Below, piece by piece: positions 25,096 through 33,538 of a stretch of DNA of 64,000 nucleotides (its first letter is position 1; every line of letters begins with the position of its first letter). The notes under the pieces were generated by a model. It saw only the letters and a list, made by a program, of their open reading frames with translations. It ran no database searches and was not told the origin of the DNA. The position numbers were made by a program, and so were the translations under genes. Source of the DNA: an uncultured Latescibacterota bacterium (GTDB lineage Bacteria; Latescibacterota; UBA2968); NCBI GenBank assembly GCA_951812755.1, contig OX638329.1:229339-293338 (forward strand). The letters run 5' to 3'.

Positions 25096-28000
25096 ATGAA
25101 TTCAACCCCCTACAACGAAGACACCCTCGTTCAACAGACCACAGCCGAGTACCTCGAACAGCAACTCGGCTGGGAATCCGTCTATGCCTACAACAGCGAG
25201 GACTTCGGACCGGATAGCCTGCTCGGTCGCACCTCTGACCGCGAAGTCGTGCTCACGCGCTATCTGCACGCCGCGCTGCGAACCCTGAACCCCGACCTGC
25301 CCGAAGACGCGTACAACGACGCGATTCGGCAAATCACATCCACCACCGCGTCACAAAGCATCGTCGCCACCAACCGCGAAAAGTACGATTTCATCCGCAA
25401 CGGCGTACCCGTCACATTCCGCAACGCCAAAGGCGAGCAGACGCGACAACGCCTTCGAGTTCTTGATTTTGACATCCCCGAAAACAACCACTTCCTCTGC
25501 GTACGCGAATTGTGGATAAAGGGCGACCTCTACCGCAGACGGGCAGACATCATCGGCTTCGTCAACGGCCTGCCCCTCCTCTTCATCGAATGCAAAAACA
25601 TCCACCGGGACCTCAAAGCCGCGTACAACGGCAACTACTCGGACTATCGCGACACCATCCCCCACATATTCCACCACAATGCCATCGTCATGTTTGGCAA
25701 CGGCGAAAAGGCGAAACTCGGCTCCATCACCAGCGAATGGGACCACTTCCACGAATGGAAACGCCTATCCGAAGAAGAACCCGGCGTCGTGGATATGGAA
25801 ACCCTCCTCAAAGGCGTCTGCAACAAACGCGACTTCATGGACATCATAGAAAACTTCATCCTCTTCGACGAAACATCGGGCGAAACAAAGAAAATCCTCG
25901 CCCGCAACCACCAGTTCCTCGGCGTGAACCGCGCAATTGAAGCCGTGCGCGACCGCAAAGCACGCCAGGGCAAACTGGGCGTCTTCTGGCACACACAGGG
26001 CGCAGGCAAAAGCTACTCCATGGTACTCTTCACCCGCAAAGTACACCGCAAACTCGGCGGCAATTTCACCTTCCTCATCCTCACAGACCGCACAGACCTC
26101 GACACACAAATCTACAAAACCTTCGCAGGCTGCGGCGTCGTAGATCACGACCGAGACCCCTGCCGCGCAGCAGACGGGCCACACCTGAACCAGCTATTGA
26201 CCGAACACAAATCGCACATCTTCTCCCTCATCCAGAAATTCAACCAGGACATAGACACCAACAAAGGCTACACCCAGCGCGACGACATCATCGTCATCAC
26301 TGACGAAGCGCACCGCACCCAATACGGCGAATTAGCAGCTAACATGCGCGCCGCCCTGCCCAACGCATCCTACATGGGCTTCACTGGCACACCCCTATTC
26401 AAAGAAGACCAGATCACGCGCCGCGTCTTCGGCGACTACGTCTCCACCTACGACTTCCAGCGCGCAGTAGAAGACAATGCCACGCTCCCCCTCTACTACG
26501 ACGCACGCGGCGACAAACTCGGCATAGCCATTGATGATTTGAACGAAAAAATCGCCGAAAAATTGGAAGAAGCCGAAATCAGCGACATTGACGAAGAACA
26601 GCACCTCGAACGAGAACTCAAACGCGCCTACCACATCATCACCGCGACCAAACGGCTCGACCAACTGGCGCGGGACTTCACGCGACACTACTCAGCCGCC
26701 TGGGAAACCGGCAAAGCCATGCTGGTCTGCATCGACAAAACAACCTGCGTGCGAATGCACAGATTGATTGAATTCTACTGGCATGAATACACCGGGAAAC
26801 TGGAAGAGAAGCTATCTCGAACAACGGACGAAGAGGAGAAAGCATACCTGCAGCAGAAAATCAAATGGATGCGTGAGACCCGTATAGCAGTTGTAATCAG
26901 CGAAGAACAGGGCGAAATCGAAAAATTCAACAAACAGGACCTGGACATCCTCCCACACCGCAAACTCATCAAAGAAGGCATAGACTTGCCCGAGACCATG
27001 AGAAACAAACCGCAGTACCGCAACAAGCAACGCATGGAACTGGACGAAGCCTTCAAAGACGAAGAACACCCATTCCGCATCGCCATTGTCTGCGCCATGT
27101 GGCTAACGGGATTCGATGTCCCGTGCCTGTCAACACTCTACCTCGACAAACCACTCAAAGAACACACTCTCATGCAGGCCATTGCCCGCGCCAACCGCGT
27201 CAAAGAAAACAAAAACAACGGCCTGATCGTAGATTACTGCGGCGTCCTCGTACACCTGCGCCAGGCACTCGCAACCTTCGCCGGTACGCAACCGGATGGA
27301 GATAGCGCACCGACCGACCCCGCAAAACCCGACAAAGAACTCCTATCCGACCTCGCCGAAGCCATCGCCCTGGTACGAGACTTCCTCGACAAACGCTACG
27401 CACCACTGGACGACATCATCAAAAAAACGAGCTTCCAGCGCAACGCAGCGATCGTAGCGTGTAAAGAAGCCGTCAACGAAAACGACGAAACCCGCAAACG
27501 CTTCGAGGTCATGTGTCGCGAAGTATTCAAAAAATACAAAGCCTGCGTCAACGTCCAGAACATCAACACATATCGCAAAGACCGCGACGCCATTGACATC
27601 GTGTACAAAAGCCTCCAGCAAGACCGCAACCAGGCCGACATCTCAGACATCATAAGACAGTTGCAGAGGGTAGTAGATGAGGCTATTGAACCGACAGTCA
27701 GTCCTGCGGCTGAAGGTCGGCGTCCTTACGACATCAGCCAGATAGACTTCGAGCGTCTGAAGCGAGAATTCGCGCGCATCCAGGAAAAAAACACCACCGT
27801 CCAAAACCTCAGACAAGCAGTAGAGCAAAAACTGCAACGACTACTGAAGCAAAACCCATTACGCACGAACTTCCAGCACTACTACGAAGAAATCGTCGCA
27901 GCGTACAACCGTGAAAAAGATCAATTAACAATAGAGCAAACCTTCGAGGCATTGCTCAAACTGGTGCAAGAATTGGATGAAGAAGAAAACCGAGCGGTTC

Positions 28001-28332
28001 GTGAAGGACTCGACGAAGAATCCCTCGCCATCTTCGACCTCTTGAAAAAACCCAACCTGAACGCGAGCGAAATCGCGCAAATCAAAAAAGTGGCCGTCAG
28101 CCTCCTGAAAAAACTGAAAGCCAGCAAACTGCGCGTCCACCAATGGTGTGAAAAAGAAGCGACCCGGGACGCCGTGCGGACATCCATCCATGACTTTCTC
28201 TACGACGACAAAACCGGCCTACCTCACAAATACACAGAAAAGGACATAGCAACAAAAACCGAAGGCGTCTTCCGCCACATCTACCGCGCCTACCCCAAAT
28301 TGCCATCGCCATATTATGACAATGCGGCTTGA
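25096..28332 (+). CDS. hsdR: type I restriction endonuclease subunit HsdR
   Basis: 1078 aa, full length. N-terminal PD-(D/E)xK nuclease (DIIGFVNGLPLLFIECKN), then an SF2 translocase: Walker A THTQGAGKSYSM (~298-309), ILTDRTDLD (Ia), VITDEAHRTQYG (II, ~401), GFTGTPLF (III), FDVPCLSTLYLDKP and MQAIARANR (V/VI). The C-terminal helical region (~800-1078) binds HsdM. Restricts unmethylated foreign DNA by translocation. Codon use (C-ending, GC-rich) matches hsdM, supporting a common origin, while the genes between them differ. Its start lies 14 bases after a decayed repeat array, so it probably has its own promoter; none is clear. Confidence 0.97.
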   Translation: MNSTPYNEDTLVQQTTAEYLEQQLGWESVYAYNSEDFGPDSLLGRTSDREVVLTRYLHAALRTLNPDLPEDAYNDAIRQITSTTASQSIVATNREKYDFIRNGVPVTFRNAKGEQTRQRLRVLDFDIPENNHFLCVRELWIKGDLYRRRADIIGFVNGLPLLFIECKNIHRDLKAAYNGNYSDYRDTIPHIFHHNAIVMFGNGEKAKLGSITSEWDHFHEWKRLSEEEPGVVDMETLLKGVCNKRDFMDIIENFILFDETSGETKKILARNHQFLGVNRAIEAVRDRKARQGKLGVFWHTQGAGKSYSMVLFTRKVHRKLGGNFTFLILTDRTDLDTQIYKTFAGCGVVDHDRDPCRAADGPHLNQLLTEHKSHIFSLIQKFNQDIDTNKGYTQRDDIIVITDEAHRTQYGELAANMRAALPNASYMGFTGTPLFKEDQITRRVFGDYVSTYDFQRAVEDNATLPLYYDARGDKLGIAIDDLNEKIAEKLEEAEISDIDEEQHLERELKRAYHIITATKRLDQLARDFTRHYSAAWETGKAMLVCIDKTTCVRMHRLIEFYWHEYTGKLEEKLSRTTDEEEKAYLQQKIKWMRETRIAVVISEEQGEIEKFNKQDLDILPHRKLIKEGIDLPETMRNKPQYRNKQRMELDEAFKDEEHPFRIAIVCAMWLTGFDVPCLSTLYLDKPLKEHTLMQAIARANRVKENKNNGLIVDYCGVLVHLRQALATFAGTQPDGDSAPTDPAKPDKELLSDLAEAIALVRDFLDKRYAPLDDIIKKTSFQRNAAIVACKEAVNENDETRKRFEVMCREVFKKYKACVNVQNINTYRKDRDAIDIVYKSLQQDRNQADISDIIRQLQRVVDEAIEPTVSPAAEGRRPYDISQIDFERLKREFARIQEKNTTVQNLRQAVEQKLQRLLKQNPLRTNFQHYYEEIVAAYNREKDQLTIEQTFEALLKLVQELDEEENRAVREGLDEESLAIFDLLKKPNLNASEIAQIKKVAVSLLKKLKASKLRVHQWCEKEATRDAVRTSIHDFLYDDKTGLPHKYTEKDIATKTEGVFRHIYRAYPKLPSPYYDNAA

Positions 28333-28338
28333 AGTCTG

Positions 28339-28431
28339 CCCATATAGATATGCAGAGGTAGCGTGATCTCGCATGATTCGCTACATTTATTGCATGAGGA
28401 AAGGACAAAAACCATGAAATTAATTGAGAAA
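28339..28431 (+). repeat. leader repeat, copy C
   Basis: Matches copy B at 17141-17234 from CCATATAGAT through TGCATGAGGAAAG into the first codons of the antitoxin-like gene. The conservation of spacer and ribosome binding site suggests a promoter/leader duplicated with its gene. Confidence 0.85.
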
Positions 28432-28650
28432 GAAATCATCATTGCCAAAGATGGCAAACTTCCTACAGACTTTCGTGAGGCATTTGGTCGAAAAGCTCGT
28501 GTTGCCGTTTACCTGCAGGAAAATGAACAAAGACAAACAGAAGGCGCAGATGTTCTATCGGATCTTGATGGCAAAATTCAAGCGTTTCGAGACATTGATG
28601 ACCCGGTGGCATTTCAACGAAAGCTTCGGGCTGAATGGGATCGGGGTTGA
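28414..28650 (+). CDS. small antitoxin-like protein, orphan
   Basis: 78 aa. ATG at 28414 follows GAGGAAAGGA by 9 bases. MKLIEKEIIIAKDGKLPTDF then FGRKARVAVYLQE resembles the short beta-strand-rich N-terminus of AbrB/Phd-like antitoxins, and the acidic C-terminus ends FQRKLRAEWDRG. No toxin gene follows; the next bases are REP repeats. A truncated twin start lies at 17217 beside the zeta-like kinase. Function uncertain. Confidence 0.55.
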   Translation: MKLIEKEIIIAKDGKLPTDFREAFGRKARVAVYLQENEQRQTEGADVLSDLDGKIQAFRDIDDPVAFQRKLRAEWDRG

Positions 28651-28717
28651 AAAAAAGAACACTGAACTGCAAAACGTGTCGGATTTAAAAAGCCAGAGTT
28701 TAGCGACCAAGTAGCAC

Positions 28718-28788
28718 GGCGGCTCAACACTATACTGCGATGACAAGCAAAACCTTCTGGATCGCGGCTAACACCTTGCCGCGATGAC
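28718..28788. repeat. REP-like pair, first unit degraded
   Basis: Intact unit at 28757-28788; the first unit (28718-28748) retains GGCGGCT and CTGCGATGAC. Homologous as a block to 24823-24899. Confidence 0.75.
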
Positions 28789-28830
28789 GGTGGTTCTCAT
28801 TTCCTACTGCTCCCTTCTCACTTCATACCC

Positions 28831-30129
28831 ATGCCTAAAACCACCAACCGAAAAACCATCATCTCGTGGATGATGTATGACTTTGCGAACTCGTCCTTTG
28901 CCAACAACGTCACCACATTTATCTACGCGGCGTTTTTTACCAAAGTCATCGCTGAGAATGAAATTATCGGCACGGCTTTATGGTCTCGTGGCGTCGGCAT
29001 CATCATGCTCGTCGTCGCCCTGCTATCGCCACCTCTCGGCGCGCTATCTGATCAGGGCGGATATCGCAAACGCTTTTTAATATTCTTCACATTCCTCGCG
29101 GTCATCTTCACCGCACTGCTCTATTTCCCCCAACAAGGGCAAGCCACCTATGCACTAACCCTCTACATCCTCGCCTGCATCTGCTTTGAAATGGGCATCG
29201 TATTTTACAATGCCTTCTTGCCCGACATTGCCCCGCCCGAACGCATCGGTCGCATATCGGGACAAGCATGGGGCGTGGGATATCTTGGGGGCCTGCTCTC
29301 AATGGCCGTCCTCATGGTCGGTTTCGTATCCGCAGAAACCCCGTGGTTTGGCCTCACCAAAGAAACCCATGAACACATCCGGGCGACAAATATCGGCGTT
29401 GCAATCTGGTTTGCGATCTTCAGCCTCCCGGCACTATTCTATTTACCCGCTCCCCCTGCGCGACAAACCGGCGACAAACTCAGTTTAGCCGCATCCTACC
29501 GGCGCATCCTGCAAACCTTCCGCGAACTCCAGCGCTACCGGGAAATCTTCAAACTACTGCTCGCGCGCCTCGTCTATAACGACGGCCTCATCACCGTCTT
29601 TGCTTTCGGCGGCATTTATGCGGCAGGCACATTTGGCTTCACATTTGAAGAAGTCCTGTTCTTCGGCATCATTGTCAACATCGCAGCCGGCATCGGCGCA
29701 TGGTGTTTTGGGTACCTGGACGACCGCCTGGGCGGCAAACTCACCATCCAGATCACCCTCGTCGGATTCGTCATCGCAGCTATTGTTGCCGTCGTACCCC
29801 AAGAAAAAATCTGGTTCTGGATCGCGGGCATTCTCGTCGGCCTATTTGCCGGTCCAAACCAATCCGCCAGCCGCTCCCTCATGGGGCGTTTCGTCCCCCA
29901 AAACAAAGAAACCGAATTTTACGGCTTCTACGCCTTCTCGGGAAAAGCCACAGCATTTCTCGGACCCCTCCTCATGGGCGTCATCACACAAGCCTCTGGA
30001 TCCCAGCGCTTTGGCATGGCAACCGTGGGCCTGTTCTTCATCGTGGGCGGTCTCCTCTTGCGCACCGTTGACGAACAAAAAGGTATCCAAATGGGACGTG
30101 AAAAAACGCCACCGGAAACAGACGCCTGA
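28831..30129 (+). CDS. MFS transporter, Atg22/UMF1-like
   Basis: 432 aa with about 12 hydrophobic helices. Opens with the family signature WMMYDFANSSFANNVTTFIY, has SPPLGALSDQGGYRKRF (MFS loop 2-3 motif) and ends in GRFVPQNKETEFYGFYAF, typical of the vacuole-effluxer Atg22-like family whose bacterial members export unknown solutes. Clean start preceded by CATACCC without an obvious ribosome binding site. Stands alone between the defence island and the GntR operon. Confidence 0.88.
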   Translation: MPKTTNRKTIISWMMYDFANSSFANNVTTFIYAAFFTKVIAENEIIGTALWSRGVGIIMLVVALLSPPLGALSDQGGYRKRFLIFFTFLAVIFTALLYFPQQGQATYALTLYILACICFEMGIVFYNAFLPDIAPPERIGRISGQAWGVGYLGGLLSMAVLMVGFVSAETPWFGLTKETHEHIRATNIGVAIWFAIFSLPALFYLPAPPARQTGDKLSLAASYRRILQTFRELQRYREIFKLLLARLVYNDGLITVFAFGGIYAAGTFGFTFEEVLFFGIIVNIAAGIGAWCFGYLDDRLGGKLTIQITLVGFVIAAIVAVVPQEKIWFWIAGILVGLFAGPNQSASRSLMGRFVPQNKETEFYGFYAFSGKATAFLGPLLMGVITQASGSQRFGMATVGLFFIVGGLLLRTVDEQKGIQMGREKTPPETDA

Positions 30130-30173
30130 CGCAAGCTTACCCTACCCGAAATACTTCAAAATAGAAATTCCCC

Positions 30174-30256
30174 TTGACAACTACTTGTCACATTGTCATA
30201 TTTTACTATGACAATAAGACGATATGACAAATGCATTCTAAAACGTGAGGTATAAT
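30174..30256 (+). promoter_or_regulatory. promoter and palindromic operators of the GntR-SPFH operon
   Basis: TTGACA at 30174-30179 with CATATT 17 bases on (30197-30202) forms one promoter. Overlapping it are TGACAA-CTAC-TTGTCA (30175-30190) and TTGTCATA-TTTTAC-TATGACAA (30193-30214), both perfect inverted repeats with the same ATGACAA half-site, and a lone half-site at 30224-30230. A second -10 like TATAAT at 30251-30256 lies 6 bases before the ATG. Autorepression by the encoded GntR protein is inferred. Confidence 0.65.
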
Positions 30257-30262
30257 CCCAGG

Positions 30263-30646
30263 ATGAATTTTGAATTAGACCCCAAAAGCGGTATCCCTTT
30301 CTATCGCCAGATCATTGACCAGATTCGCTATGGCATTGCCGCTGGCAAATTGAAAGTAGGAGACCAATTGCCCACCGTTCGCGCTCTGGCCGTAGAACTC
30401 AAGGTCAATCTCAACACCATCAGTAAAGCCTATCGGGAACTGGAAATTAAAAATATTCTGGAAACCCAGCAGGGTTCAGGAACATTTATCGCGCCAGTAA
30501 AAGTAGAGATTCCCGACAACGAAAGGGAAAAAAAGCTAACTGGTATATGCAATGAATTCCAGAGCATAGCCTCGGCCTACGGATTCAATCTTGCAGACTT
30601 GATCAAAGAACTACAACAACGACAAGGAGCAGATCATGAACGCTAA
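30263..30646 (+). CDS. GntR-family transcriptional regulator, YtrA-like
   Basis: 127 aa: a winged helix (SGIPFYRQIIDQIRYGIAAG, LPTVRALAVELKVNLNTISK, QQGSGTFI) with only a short helical tail, the YtrA subfamily layout. ATG at 30263; a GTG at 30245 is possible, but it would add residues before the usual MNFELDPKSG start. The last 11 bases overlap the SPFH gene. YtrA regulators commonly sit ahead of transport or membrane genes they repress. The TATAAT 6 bases ahead could give a leaderless transcript. Confidence 0.9.
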   Translation: MNFELDPKSGIPFYRQIIDQIRYGIAAGKLKVGDQLPTVRALAVELKVNLNTISKAYRELEIKNILETQQGSGTFIAPVKVEIPDNEREKKLTGICNEFQSIASAYGFNLADLIKELQQRQGADHER

Positions 30647-31547
30647 CATTCCTCTGAACAAGCATGTCAATCTCGTCTCGGTCTTCATTTTCCTCGTCCT
30701 CACGCTGGCAAACGCGGTCCTGCTCTATTCGGACCTGATTTCTTTAACCATTGCCCTGATCGGACTGGCTGCTACGCTATTCATAGCCGCCACATTGAAA
30801 ATCTCCGATCAGTGGGAAAAAGCCGTGGTCTTGCGTATGGGAAAATTTATTGGATTAAAAGGTCCGGGTTGGTTTCTCATCATTCCCATCATCGACCGGG
30901 TCGATAAATATATCGACCAGCGAGTCCGGGTCACTGACATTAGAGCCGACTCTACTCTGACGAAAGACACTGTCCCGGTCAATGTCGATGCCGTCGTCTA
31001 TTGGACCGTTTGGGATGCTGAAAAAGCCGCCCTCGAAGTTCAGGAATATGAATACGCCGTTTCTCTCGTCTCCCGGACTGGACTGCGCGACATCATCGGC
31101 AAACACGAATTGGCAGATCTCCTGCAAAATCGAGAAAAGATCGCCGAGGCATTGCAACAGGCCCTCGACGAAACGACCAGTTCCTGGGGCATTACCTGTC
31201 AGAGTGTCGGCATCAAAGACATTGTTATTCCAAACGACCTTGCAGACGCCATGAGCAAGCAAGCCCAGGCAGAAAGAGAACGCCAGGCCCGGATCATCCT
31301 GGGCACAGCCGAAACCGAAATCTCAGAAAAATTCTCCCAGGCCAGCGAAAACTATCACAATAACCCCGTTGCCCTGCAACTGCGCGGTATGAACATGCTC
31401 TTTGAAGGACTCAAAGAAAAAGGTTCTCTGGTAATCGTACCGAGTTCTGCCCTGGAATCGATGAACCTGGGGGCCATTGGGGGACTGGCAGCCCTTGCTG
31501 AAAACAACACAAACCAGACACCCGATCCGACTGAAAAAACGGCTTAA
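30636..31547 (+). CDS. stomatin/slipin-type SPFH (band 7) membrane protein
   Basis: 303 aa. Two N-terminal hydrophobic helices (~12-32, ~36-53), then the band-7 domain: EKAVVLRMGKFIGLKGPGWF, IPIIDRVDKYIDQRVRV, KDTVPVNVDAVVYW, LRDIIGKHELADLLQNRE and GIKDIVIPNDLADAMSKQAQ, followed by a coiled-coil tail. SPFH proteins form oligomeric membrane scaffolds. The start overlaps the regulator gene by 11 bp, so the regulator probably controls it. A strong terminator follows. Confidence 0.93.
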   Translation: MNANIPLNKHVNLVSVFIFLVLTLANAVLLYSDLISLTIALIGLAATLFIAATLKISDQWEKAVVLRMGKFIGLKGPGWFLIIPIIDRVDKYIDQRVRVTDIRADSTLTKDTVPVNVDAVVYWTVWDAEKAALEVQEYEYAVSLVSRTGLRDIIGKHELADLLQNREKIAEALQQALDETTSSWGITCQSVGIKDIVIPNDLADAMSKQAQAERERQARIILGTAETEISEKFSQASENYHNNPVALQLRGMNMLFEGLKEKGSLVIVPSSALESMNLGAIGGLAALAENNTNQTPDPTEKTA

Positions 31548-31562
31548 ACGCCCTACCGAGAG

Positions 31563-31594
31563 AAAAAAAAAGCCGCTCAAACGAGCGGCTTTTG
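31563..31594. terminator. bidirectional rho-independent terminator
   Basis: Perfect 8-bp stem AGCCGCTC (31571-31578)/GAGCGGCT (31583-31590), loop AAAC, T-run on the + side and A-run on the other, so it ends both the SPFH operon (+) and the convergent selenoprotein operon (-). Confidence 0.92.
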
Positions 31595-31654
31595 TATTAG
31601 CCCGGATAATTCACAAAAAAGGTATTTTCTCTATTCAAGTCATTCATCAACTTC

Positions 31655-32503
31655 TTACCTCTCCCTCTGCACCTCTACCTCTTTCTCCCTTTGTCCAAGC
31701 TCCACCAAAATCGCTTCCTCTAACTCTTCCGGCTTGAATCCACGCGGTCCTTTAGCTCCGGCGAAGGCAATTCTACCATCTCTACCAACCAGATAAAGTC
31801 TATCTGGATGAGCAACATAAGCGCGACTGGTTTTATCATCAACCCCATCCAGCAACGTTGGTAGATCTCCAAGATCTAAGTCAACAATACACATATTGGC
31901 AACTTCATTGCGCTCTTTATCTGTACGCGGTTGCTCAACAAGCAGACGGGAGCCTGGTCTTTCACCATCAATGGGATGTGCTTCACGAATATACACAAGG
32001 AAAAATTCCACATCTTCACGATACGTCTCGTAGAGCTTTTTCAGCTGACCAGCTGAAGCGACAAAAGGTGGTCACGTATAGCTTCCAAAGATAAGTGCAA
32101 CTGGTTTCTTCTCCGCAAAACTTGAAAGACGAACTCTTTTTTCAGGCTCCTTCACGTAGGAAAGATCAAAGTCTGGGGCCACTTCTCCCTCTTCTGGCGC
32201 TATACCAACAAGTCTATCTCCCGGGCGTTGCCTTGGCCTACGTCCACGAACACCATCCCAATCATTTTGAGTTAAAAAACCATCGCCGTTGCGGTCAAGC
32301 CGTGCAAACGTCTCGTCTCCCCGTTCGTATTCATCTTTACTGATTTTACCATCTTTATTCTCATCATACTTCTCAACAAGAAAATCCCAGACCTGAGCAT
32401 AACGGCCCTCTATGTTTCTCTGCGCATAGCAAAAGCTGGACAAAATCATAATGCTGACAAACGCAATTGCTGACAATCTCAGGCAATGAAAAAATCTGAT
32501 CAT
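31655..32503 (-). CDS. EF-hand/deiodinase-like redoxin, UGA-encoded selenocysteine
   Basis: 282 aa if the in-frame TGA at 32074-32072 is read as Sec144. Signal peptide (~1-27), two canonical EF-hands (D47-x-N-x-DG to E58; D70-x-N-x-DG to D81), then a thioredoxin-fold domain: VRLSSFAEKKPVALIFGSYT-U-PPFVASAGQLKKLY, FFLVYIREAHPIDG, and a C-terminal VGRDGRIAFAGAKGP. GS(C/Y)TUPPF and YIxEAHxxDG are hallmarks of the iodothyronine deiodinase family, in which U is the catalytic residue. Sequence on both sides of TGA is in one frame. Start at 32503 follows AAGGAGG; an upstream in-frame ATG at 32563 has none. Third gene after a TonB receptor and lipoprotein. The substrate is unknown. Confidence 0.85.
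32040..32057 (-). promoter_or_regulatory. candidate bacterial SECIS element
   Basis: On the minus strand, 21 bases after the UGA, TTCAGCT-GGTC-AGCTGAA forms a perfect 7-bp stem with a GGTC loop. Bacterial SECIS hairpins lie just downstream of the UGA with a G at the start of a small loop, which this fits. Confidence 0.7.
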
Positions 32504-32632
32504 CACATACCTCCTTGAGAAAACAATATTAGAAAATGAAAAGGCATGTTGAGGATAACCCAATACCCCTTTTATTTTTGACCATAGAATGCATTTTTCC
32601 GTTCCTCATTGAATTCATATTGGAAAGCGGAA

Positions 32633-33463
32633 TCACTCCACCCGAAAAACCACAGAATCCGCGGCCATAGAAGCGAACAACCCAATCCCACCCGTCACAT
32701 GAAACCGCGGTTCATCCAACGCCGCTTCATCTTGCGCGCTCGAAATCAAATAATCGCCGTAATTCTCATCCAGCGCATAGACCGCAAATGAGTATATACC
32801 ATAATACGAAAACTGTCTCGGATTTAAAGACAACGAGCGTCCCTGCAAAAAACGCCATTGATCCGCCTGAGCAATACTATCCCGCAATGCACCCAGCCCC
32901 GTGGTATCTACTCCGCCGCCAAAACCCCCGCCAAATCTTCCAAACTGAGTCGCCAGCGGGATCTGCTCCAACAGCTCCACAGACTTGCGCGTCGTAACAT
33001 ACCCACCCTTTGTCTCGCCCTCCCAGGTGACCCGATACGCATCGCCGCCAATCAACAACGCAGACGCACCCGAAACTTGCGGCGCAACCGGCACAGTCGT
33101 CTGCGCAGTCGCTACACCCAACCCCGTCGTAACAGACAGATGATATGTCTTACCCGATTCAATAATCAGATCAGGCTGCTCATAATAACCCGGTCTATCC
33201 ACCACAGGTGATAACTCGTACGACACCCCATCCACCTCAATCGTCACCAGCGCATCGGACAGCGCACTCGCCTCGCGGTCATACACACTGGAAAGCGGCA
33301 TCGTTGTACCCACAAACAGACCGGACACGGGACTCCCCGCCCGCAAATAACCCTCAATATAAACCGTCTCTCGAAACTCCCCCAACGACTCAGTCGGTGC
33401 CGTGCTGCAACCCCCAGCACCCAAGCTAAAAAGAAAACAAAATATCCAATGTACCCTTTTCAT
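32633..33463 (-). CDS. DUF4249-like outer-membrane lipoprotein
   Basis: 276 aa. Lipoprotein signal with LGAGGC (C19). Beta-rich body: FRETVYIEGYLRAGSPVSGL, LSDALVTIEVDGVSYEL, GKTYHLSVT, typical of the DUF4249 proteins that follow TonB receptors in the FCB group. Likely the surface or periplasmic partner of the receptor encoded just upstream. ATG at 33463 has AGAGGAGC before it, preferred over 33511. Between it and the receptor gene is a perfect 20-bp palindrome. Confidence 0.75.
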   Translation of the reverse strand: MKRVHWIFCFLFSLGAGGCSTAPTESLGEFRETVYIEGYLRAGSPVSGLFVGTTMPLSSVYDREASALSDALVTIEVDGVSYELSPVVDRPGYYEQPDLIIESGKTYHLSVTTGLGVATAQTTVPVAPQVSGASALLIGGDAYRVTWEGETKGGYVTTRKSVELLEQIPLATQFGRFGGGFGGGVDTTGLGALRDSIAQADQWRFLQGRSLSLNPRQFSYYGIYSFAVYALDENYGDYLISSAQDEAALDEPRFHVTGGIGLFASMAADSVVFRVE

Positions 33464-33483
33464 CACAAGCTCCTCTGTATTTC

Positions 33484-33503
33484 GGGCGAAAAATTTTTCG
33501 CCC
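33484..33503. repeat. perfect 20-bp palindrome in the receptor operon
   Basis: GGGCGAAAAA joined to its exact reverse complement, followed by CCTAC. Lies between receptor stop and lipoprotein start. Related in style to the GTAGGGGCGGG hairpin at 46135. It may be an attenuator or a dispersed repeat. Confidence 0.6.
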
Positions 33504-33538
33504 CTACACATCTGCGTTCATCTGCGGATCATCTGTGG

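Noticed and set aside
24920..25105. Small minus-strand protein (CDSGPHSGLDSGCD)
   Set aside because: Arises from the 12-bp repeat array; no start signal.
32072..32503. Pseudogene or frameshift splitting a redoxin into two open frames
   Set aside because: The halves are in one frame and only a TGA separates them, at the family Sec position, with a SECIS-like hairpin.
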